DNA of 64,000 bases from JBGAKG01 sp044224495 (lineage in GTDB: Bacteria > Myxococcota_A > Polyangia > Polyangiales > Polyangiaceae): positions 186,001 through 250,000 of the forward strand of contig JBGAKG010000011.1 of NCBI GenBank assembly GCA_044224495.1. The letters run 5' to 3'. Below are positions 58,875 through 64,000 of this stretch, one piece after another. The notes beneath the pieces were generated by a model. It had not been told where the DNA came from. It ran no database searches and saw only the letters and a list, made by a program, of their open reading frames with translations. Made by a program: the position numbers and the translations under genes. Each line of letters begins with the position of its first letter. The stretch's first letter is position 1.

Positions 58875-59432
58875 TCAGCCCGCCGCCGGTGCGCGCGCCG
58901 GGCGAAGCGTGCCGCCGGTGAGTCGGTTCGCGAACGTGCTCATCGTGTAGGCGCCGAAGCCGAGCACGATCTCGAGCGCTTGCGCGCGCGTGTAGCCGGC
59001 GGCGAGGAACGAAGCCCATACGTCGGGGGTCACGTCGCCGCGCGTCCGCAGGAGATCCTCGGTGAACGCGACGAGCGCCGCGGAGCGCGCGTCGGCGGGG
59101 GCCTTCGCCGCGAGGATCGCGGCGCCGACCTCGGCCCCTCCGGCCTGCGCGAGGAGGCGCTGGTGCATCGCGATGCAGACCTCGCACCCGACGTCCCGCG
59201 CGAAGGTCAGGATGACGGACTCCTGCTCGAGCGGCGTGAGCGTGGTGTGTTTGAAGGCGTCCGACAGCGCCATGAACGAGCGGTAGAGCTCGGGCGAGTG
59301 CGCCATCCGCGCGACGACGGAGGGGACGACACCGAACGAGGCCTTCGTCTCGTCGAGGATGGCGCGCGCGGGCGGGGCCGCCGTGCGAGGGTCGAGGTCT
59401 TCGAAGCCGTGATCGTGATGGGTGGTCTGCAT
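58875..59432 (-). CDS. Carboxymuconolactone decarboxylase/AhpD-like protein
   Basis: The 185-residue protein has the CMD/AhpD redox centre CEVCIAMHQ (C-x2-C-x3-H) preceded by LEQESVILTFARDVG. AhpD-type proteins act in peroxide reduction; others are decarboxylases or dehydratases. ATG 59432 has an AGAGGA site; an upstream ATG at 59453 would add seven residues. It is the third gene after a DUF2834-like membrane protein and MarR, 43 bases behind MarR, so control by that regulator is likely. Confidence 0.88.
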   Translation of the reverse strand: MQTTHHDHGFEDLDPRTAAPPARAILDETKASFGVVPSVVARMAHSPELYRSFMALSDAFKHTTLTPLEQESVILTFARDVGCEVCIAMHQRLLAQAGGAEVGAAILAAKAPADARSAALVAFTEDLLRTRGDVTPDVWASFLAAGYTRAQALEIVLGFGAYTMSTFANRLTGGTLRPARAPAAG

Positions 59433-59475
59433 GGGTTCCTCTTTGATTGTCATTGCAACTATCTGAGCAAAAAAA

Positions 59476-59931
59476 TCAGCCGTCGAGAGCCTCGACCATC
59501 CGACGCAGCGTTCGGCGGGTGGTCTCGAGATCGGCGCGCGAGACGTGCCGCTCGAAGCTCTCCACCAGCTCCCGGACGACCGGCACGAGCGTGGTCCGCG
59601 CCTCCTGCCCCTTCTTCGTGAGGAGCACGACCCGCGTCCGCCCATCCTCGGGATCGGTCCCGCGGCGCACCAGCCCGCGCGACGCCATCGAGCTCACGAT
59701 CCGGCTCGTGGTCGGAGCATCGCGCACGATCGCCGCAGCCAGGTCGGCCTGGGAGCGACCGTCGCGCTCCCAGAGCCGGACCAGGACCATCCATTGCTCG
59801 GGCGTGAGCTCGAACCCGTGCTCGCGGAACGCGCGGTACATCGCGCGCCGCGCCCCCTCGTAGAAACGGTTCACCCAGAACGCGAGCGCGTTCTCGAGGA
59901 CGATCGCGTCGCCGCGGAACTGATCCTTCAT
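59476..59931 (-). CDS. MarR-family transcriptional regulator
   Basis: The 151-residue protein has the winged HTH of MarR: LTPEQWMVLVRLWERDGRSQADLA, DAPTTSRIVSSMASRGLVRRG (parts) and the wing DPEDGRTRVVLLTKKG. It is full length. The start overlaps the stop of the upstream membrane protein by ATGA. It probably represses its own operon, with the AhpD-like gene as target; the inducer is unknown, although peroxide or aromatics would fit the family. Confidence 0.92.
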   Translation of the reverse strand: MKDQFRGDAIVLENALAFWVNRFYEGARRAMYRAFREHGFELTPEQWMVLVRLWERDGRSQADLAAAIVRDAPTTSRIVSSMASRGLVRRGTDPEDGRTRVVLLTKKGQEARTTLVPVVRELVESFERHVSRADLETTRRTLRRMVEALDG

Positions 59932-60269
59932 CGTGCTTCGAAGGTGGATCGCTCCGGGATAGTTGTCAATGCAATCTTTTTGACCCCGACCCACGCGGAG
60001 AGGGTCGCGTAGGCCAGGAGCGAGACCGAGCCGAGCGGCAGGCACGCGAGCGCGAAGGGCCAGAACGGGAGCTTCTTCTCGCGTGCGTCGCGCCGCATCC
60101 AGGTGCCGGCAACGAAGAGCGCGATGCAGAGATCGAGGAACTCCTGGCCGCTCCAGCCGCCTTGGAGCGGGAGCGTGAAGGCCTCGACGAAGCCGCGCTC
60201 CCAGGTGACGCCGAGCGAGTAGACGGTGAAGACGACGAAGACGATCGTGACGCCGATGGCACGCAGCAT
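59928..60269 (-). CDS. DUF2834-like small membrane protein
   Basis: The 113-residue protein has three hydrophobic helices: IGVTIVFVVFTVYSLGVTW, FLDLCIALFVAGTWM and PFALACLPLGSVSLLAYATL. A GxWxxxxFLDLxIAL-WMRRDAR pattern like DUF2834 lies between. A strong GGAGGT site 4 bases before ATG 60269 fixes the start. It heads the operon with MarR and the AhpD-like gene. Function unknown. Confidence 0.8.
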   Translation of the reverse strand: MLRAIGVTIVFVVFTVYSLGVTWERGFVEAFTLPLQGGWSGQEFLDLCIALFVAGTWMRRDAREKKLPFWPFALACLPLGSVSLLAYATLSAWVGVKKIALTTIPERSTFEAR

Positions 60270-60349
60270 GGGGACCTCCGTGATGACGCACCAACGATGG
60301 GGCGTCGGCATCACGCCCTCAATGACGTCGGAGGTCATGAAAGGCCGGA

Positions 60350-61369
60350 TCAGGGGAGCTTCGCGAGCTCGGGGTCGCTCGGGAGAAGACGCTTCACGAG
60401 CGCCACGACCGCTGCCCGATTCGGCTGGAAGTTGCTCCGCCAAATCGTCCGGCGGTGGCCCGCGCCCAACCCGTCGTGCCCGACGAAGAGGACGTTGCAG
60501 GCGAAATCGAAGAACAGCTCGGCGGCCTGCTCCTCCGGCACCCCCGTGCTCGCGGGCCTCCGGAGCAGACGCAGGCCGACCCAGGTGCGCATCCGACACT
60601 CGTCGGCGATGTGCTCGTCGAACCCCGTCGGCGAGCGGAGGAGCGCCACGAGCGCCGTCAGGTCGGCGGCCCCGATCGGGTGCGCGCTCCCCGCGCGAAC
60701 GGTCAGTCCCAAAATGGTACCGACCTTCGGGGGCGCCGCGGCTTCCCAGTCCCCAGCGGGCTCATCCAAGCGCATCGCGACCCCGCTCACGAGGTCCTCG
60801 GTGACACCGAAGCGGCCGAGCGCCTCTGCCTCGGTGGGGAGCTCGAACGCGGGGCCGGCGAGCGAGGCGCCGCCGCACGCCGACACGACCCACCGATGCC
60901 GTCCGCTCAGGAACGAGTTGCTCAGGCACGCATCGTTGCACTGAGCGTTGCAGAACCATCCGCTCAGCGGTTGGGGGTGGAACGTGTCGTGCGGCTGGAT
61001 GGTGACGCAGGCACCCGGCTTGTCGCCACAGGACTCGACGAGGCGCAAGCCGCGGTCGCCGTGGCCCTCGCCGTCGATCCCGTCCAGCTTGATCCACGCG
61101 CCGCTCGCGTCCTCGCGCTCGATCACGGGGCGCACGGCGAGCTGGACGGGCGCGTTGCCCGTGTTCTGGATCGCGAGCGTGCCCGGGAAGACGTTCGTGA
61201 GCACGACCGTGCTCGGCGCGGGACCGCTCGCGGAAGGCGCCGGGGCGTGGGGTACTGCCGCTGCGGAGGCGGAGGCCGGTGCGCCGGCGTCGGGTTGCGC
61301 CGTCGATCGCCCGCACGCGATCAGGACCAACGCGAGGGCCGCACAGCCGGAGGCGAACGAGGAGGTCAC
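60350..61369 (-). CDS. Lipoprotein with beta-sandwich-like and Cys-rich domain
   Basis: The 339-residue product starts at GTG 61369 with lipobox LVLIACG and an Ala/Pro spacer. The first domain (VVLTNVFPGTLAIQNTGNAPVQL) is strand-rich. A Cys-rich middle follows (ESCGDKPGACV, WFCNAQCNDACLSNSF), then a helical end (FDFACNVLFVGHDGLGAGHR). No enzyme motif. The coding part holds GTCCCAAAATGGTAC at 60706. Function unknown. Confidence 0.78.
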   Translation of the reverse strand: MTSSFASGCAALALVLIACGRSTAQPDAGAPASASAAAVPHAPAPSASGPAPSTVVLTNVFPGTLAIQNTGNAPVQLAVRPVIEREDASGAWIKLDGIDGEGHGDRGLRLVESCGDKPGACVTIQPHDTFHPQPLSGWFCNAQCNDACLSNSFLSGRHRWVVSACGGASLAGPAFELPTEAEALGRFGVTEDLVSGVAMRLDEPAGDWEAAAPPKVGTILGLTVRAGSAHPIGAADLTALVALLRSPTGFDEHIADECRMRTWVGLRLLRRPASTGVPEEQAAELFFDFACNVLFVGHDGLGAGHRRTIWRSNFQPNRAAVVALVKRLLPSDPELAKLP

Positions 61370-61428
61370 CCGCCAGGAGCGTAGGGGATCCCGTTCGAGG
61401 CAGGGGCCAAGAATGCTAAGAACCAGAC

Positions 61429-62715
61429 ATGCTTCGCGTGCGGGTCGTCGCGCTCGGGATCCTCGGCCTCGTGCTCGCGTGCCGCAGCGATCCGCCGCCT
61501 CCCGTCCCCGAAGACGACGCCGGACCGACGGACGTCCTGCCGACGAACGACACGAGCGCGTGCGCGCTCTCCGAGCCGCTCGACCGGGGCGGGTTCGACC
61601 CGAGCGTCGCGCTCCCCGCGAGCGGCTCGGTCGTGCAGGACAAGGCGTTCCTGCTCGCGTCGGTCCTCAGTGACCCCGCGATCGTCACCGCGCTCTCGGC
61701 GGATGCGACGCTCGAGCCGTTGCGCAAGGATCGGGAAGCGCGCCTGCGCGGCGCGAGCGCCAAGTGCGGCGTCACCCCGGCGTGCTACCGCACCGAGCTC
61801 GCGTTCGGAGACGGCGACGTTCAAACCATCGCCACCGCGCTCCCGGGTGCGCTCGGCGCGAAGCTCGCCGACGTCGTGAAGGTCCTCCGCGCGTCGGGGC
61901 ACTTCGTGCTCCACGCGAAGAGCGACGACCCCACGTTCGTGGCCGAGGCGTGGAGCGACACGGCGCGCGCGTTGAACGCCACGTTCGATGGGTACGCGGC
62001 GTCCCTCGATGGCGCGGCGCTCGGCGCCGTCGTGGACGGCGTCTCGGCGGCGCACCCGAGCGCGATGCCGTTCTTCGCGCCGCTGCTCGGGGTCGATCTG
62101 GCCGCGCTGGTGGCGCAGAAGCGCGACGAGGCGGCGCGCTACGAGCCCCTCGTGACGGGGGAGAACGCCGCGGCGCTCGCGAACGCGAAGACGGTCGATT
62201 GGAGCGCGTACCCGTACACGGTGATCCTCGTCCCCGGGCAGGGACCCGAGTCGTTGGACTACCCGATCAGCATCGGCTCCAAGACGCGCGCCGACCTCGC
62301 CGCGCGGCGGTGGCAGGCGAAGCTCGCGCCCTTGGTGCTCTTGAGCGGTGGACACGTCCACCCCGACCGCACGCCTTACTCCGAGGCGATGGAGATGAAG
62401 AAGTACCTGATGGGGACGAAGGGCATCCCCGAGAGCGCGATCTTGGTCGACCCGCACGCGCGCCACACCACGACGAACCTGCGCGACGCAGCGCGCGAGC
62501 TCTTCCGCTACGGCATCCCCGCCGATCGGCCGGCGCTGGTCACGAGCGACAAGTTCCAGAGCCTCTACATCGCGTTCGCGCTCGACGAGCGATGCAAGAA
62601 CGAGCTCGGGTACACGCCGTACCGGATCGTGAAGCCGGTGACCGATACCGATTCGTGTTGGATGCCGAACGCGCTGAGTCTCGAAGAAGACGGACGGGAT
62701 CCGCTCGACCCCTGA
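61429..62715 (+). CDS. YdcF/DUF218-family lipoprotein
   Basis: The 428-residue product has lipobox LVLACR. The N-terminal region is helical and unlike known families. The C-terminal 210 residues are a DUF218 (YdcF/ElyC/SanA) domain: YTVILVPGQGPESLDYPIS, APLVLLSGGHVHPDRTPYSE, ILVDPHARHTTTNLRDAARE and ALVTSDKFQSLYI. Members act in envelope biogenesis or bind SAM, with the function still poorly known. Divergent from the neighbouring lipoprotein gene by 59 bases. Confidence 0.88.
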   Translation: MLRVRVVALGILGLVLACRSDPPPPVPEDDAGPTDVLPTNDTSACALSEPLDRGGFDPSVALPASGSVVQDKAFLLASVLSDPAIVTALSADATLEPLRKDREARLRGASAKCGVTPACYRTELAFGDGDVQTIATALPGALGAKLADVVKVLRASGHFVLHAKSDDPTFVAEAWSDTARALNATFDGYAASLDGAALGAVVDGVSAAHPSAMPFFAPLLGVDLAALVAQKRDEAARYEPLVTGENAAALANAKTVDWSAYPYTVILVPGQGPESLDYPISIGSKTRADLAARRWQAKLAPLVLLSGGHVHPDRTPYSEAMEMKKYLMGTKGIPESAILVDPHARHTTTNLRDAARELFRYGIPADRPALVTSDKFQSLYIAFALDERCKNELGYTPYRIVKPVTDTDSCWMPNALSLEEDGRDPLDP

Positions 62716-62721
62716 GCGCGT

Positions 62722-63300
62722 TCAGAACGCCGCCAAGATCCCGTCGAGCCCGTCCGCGTAGGGCGGCGTTCCCTGACACGAGTAGAAGACGTCCGTGTAG
62801 ACGACCGTCTGGCCACTTCCGTGCGCGGTCAGCTTCACGACCGATTTGTCGGCGCCGCAGTTCCCGGGCGGCGCGACCTTCGCCTTCTTTAGCGCGTCCT
62901 CGACCGCGGTGAGCTCCTGCGTCGAGAGCACGCGATCCGTCTTCACGAGATCGTAGGGGACGTTCGGTGACGAGCTCGCGCAGACCTCGTCGTGAACGGC
63001 GCGCGTCTTCAGATCCAGATCGTGGCTCTGGTAGCCCATCTTGCACTTCGAGCCTTGCGGGGGCGGCGGAGCGAATCCCCCACCCTCGTCCACGATCGTG
63101 ATCCGGTCGAGGCAGAGCCCGTAGAGCTGGGTCCCCGGCGTCTTCGCGGGGCACTCGAAGATCGGCGTCGTGTCGAACCCGGCGTCGGCGGGAGGGCCGT
63201 CGGCCTTGGCGTCCGTCGCGGCGTCGATGCCGTCGGCGACGGAGCCGCCGCACGCGAGCACGGGGGCGAGGAGAAGGAGCGAGAGAAGGGCCGTACGCAT
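62722..63300 (-). CDS. Cys-rich lipoprotein, second of a tandem pair
   Basis: The 192-residue product has lipobox PVLACGG, an Asp/Ala spacer, then GFAPPPPQGSKCKMGYQ with a strand-rich domain and end CQGTPPYADGLDGILAAF. The neighbour at 63309 shares GFGPPPPQGSECSVLG and CFGTPVTGIDGVVTAL, so they are paralogues. Eight bases separate them. Function unknown. Confidence 0.8.
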   Translation of the reverse strand: MRTALLSLLLLAPVLACGGSVADGIDAATDAKADGPPADAGFDTTPIFECPAKTPGTQLYGLCLDRITIVDEGGGFAPPPPQGSKCKMGYQSHDLDLKTRAVHDEVCASSSPNVPYDLVKTDRVLSTQELTAVEDALKKAKVAPPGNCGADKSVVKLTAHGSGQTVVYTDVFYSCQGTPPYADGLDGILAAF

Positions 63301-63308
63301 GATGAACC

Positions 63309-63890
63309 TCACTTCACGAGAAGCGCCGTGACGACGCCGTCGATGCCGGTGACCGGCGTACCGAAGCACGCGCTCACCTTCGAGTCGCCGTAGCCCACGT
63401 CCTTGCCGTTCGCCCGCACCACCATCGTGAGGGTCGGGCCATCGGACACGCACGCGGCGTCGTTCACGACGACCACGTTCTTCAGTGCCGACTTCACCCC
63501 GTCGAGCGAGGCCGGCGTCATCGTCGACGACGTCTTGGTCTGCTTGTTCGGCTGATTCGCGCCCGGGCTCGTGCACGTCGTGCGATCGAGCTTGCCGGTC
63601 ACGAGGTCGAGCACCCACGTGTCACCGAGCACGCTGCACTCCGAGCCTTGCGGCGGCGGCGGGCCGAAGCCGCTCGAGAACTTGTTCACCGTGATGCCGC
63701 CGAAGCAGGACCCGTAGATGCTCTTGCCGATCTCGGTCGAGGGGCACGGACCGCCACCATCGCTCCCGGGCCCACCGTCGGTGGCGGAGTCGCCCCCGCC
63801 ACCGGAGTCGGTACCCGAGTCGATCTCGTTCGCGACCGTTCCGCCGCAGGCCACGAGCCCAACCGCCAAACCGAGGATCAAGCCACGCAT
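63309..63890 (-). CDS. Cys-rich lipoprotein, first of a tandem pair
   Basis: The 193-residue product has lipobox GLVACGG, a Gly/Asp/Ser spacer and a head with CPSTEIGKSIYGSCFGGI and GFGPPPPQGSECSVLG. The end is CFGTPVTGIDGVVTALLVK. The strong AGGAGG site 7 bases before ATG 63890 fixes the start. Paralogous to the next gene. Function unknown. Confidence 0.82.
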   Translation of the reverse strand: MRGLILGLAVGLVACGGTVANEIDSGTDSGGGGDSATDGGPGSDGGGPCPSTEIGKSIYGSCFGGITVNKFSSGFGPPPPQGSECSVLGDTWVLDLVTGKLDRTTCTSPGANQPNKQTKTSSTMTPASLDGVKSALKNVVVVNDAACVSDGPTLTMVVRANGKDVGYGDSKVSACFGTPVTGIDGVVTALLVK

Positions 63891-63977
63891 GCTCGATCCT
63901 CCTTCAAGCTTCGCGCCAAGATCGCTCGCCAAATTCACGAAGGATTTCAGCGGCTAGCGTGTGTCAGCCTGTGCCAG

Positions 63978-64000
63978 TCAGAGGCCCTTGAGCTCTTCGC
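63978..64000 (-). CDS. C-terminal end of a gene running out of the window (partial)
   Basis: One minus-strand frame reads EELKGL then stop at 63978, a plausible protein C-terminus. Only seven codons are visible, so this is weak. Confidence 0.25.

Overview
The window is GC-rich chromosomal DNA of a myxobacterium (Myxococcota), most like the Polyangia. The signs are a MYXO-CTERM sorting tail on an M4 protease, two Ser/Thr kinases, a PilZ protein of the myxobacterial TIGR02266 type, an AgmX/PglI-like C-terminal domain, RCC1 and beta-propeller secreted proteins, and more than twenty lipoproteins with Asp/Ala/Gly-rich linkers after the lipobox cysteine. The species cannot be named from the sequence alone.

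Layout. 0-5.7 kb: lipoproteins, including one with two Cys-bearing beta repeats and a SPRY domain, next to two divergent LuxR-type HTH proteins. 5.7-8.8 kb: a leftward operon of a zinc-ribbon membrane protein, an SDR reductase, 3-hydroxyacyl-CoA dehydrogenase and a lipoprotein, joined by 4-base overlaps. 9-15 kb: a lipoprotein prolyl oligopeptidase, a RAYT-like transposase and a parallel beta-helix lipoprotein. 15.1-18.8 kb: one 1241-residue protein fusing type IA topoisomerase III to RecQ helicase. 18.9-25.4 kb: a kinase, membrane proteins and a divergent VOC/LysR pair. 

26-31.9 kb is an island of visibly lower GC. It holds a GHKL ATPase with a C-terminal PD-(D/E)XK-like nuclease, translationally coupled to a DNA cytosine-5 methyltransferase. 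A membrane protein and a small HExxH protein follow. A frameshifted tyrosine recombinase ends beside a tRNA-Gln, which points to a decayed integrative element carrying a restriction-modification-like system.

32-44 kb: an RnfD-like/CRTAC1 pair, a DsbA-fold isomerase operon, two PilZ proteins, and a coupled deoxyhypusine-synthase-like/amidase pair. 44-52 kb: an M4 protease, an RCC1 lipoprotein, outer-membrane barrels and a second kinase. 52-64 kb: an HD protein, a run of three paralogous Cys-rich lipoproteins, adenosine deaminase, two AraC regulators, a MarR/AhpD-type operon, a YdcF-like lipoprotein and two more paralogous Cys-rich lipoproteins.

The most striking items are the TopIII-RecQ fusion, the GHKL-nuclease/methyltransferase island at tRNA-Gln, and two repeat classes: GC-rich hexamer arrays and a recurring 15-bp palindrome.
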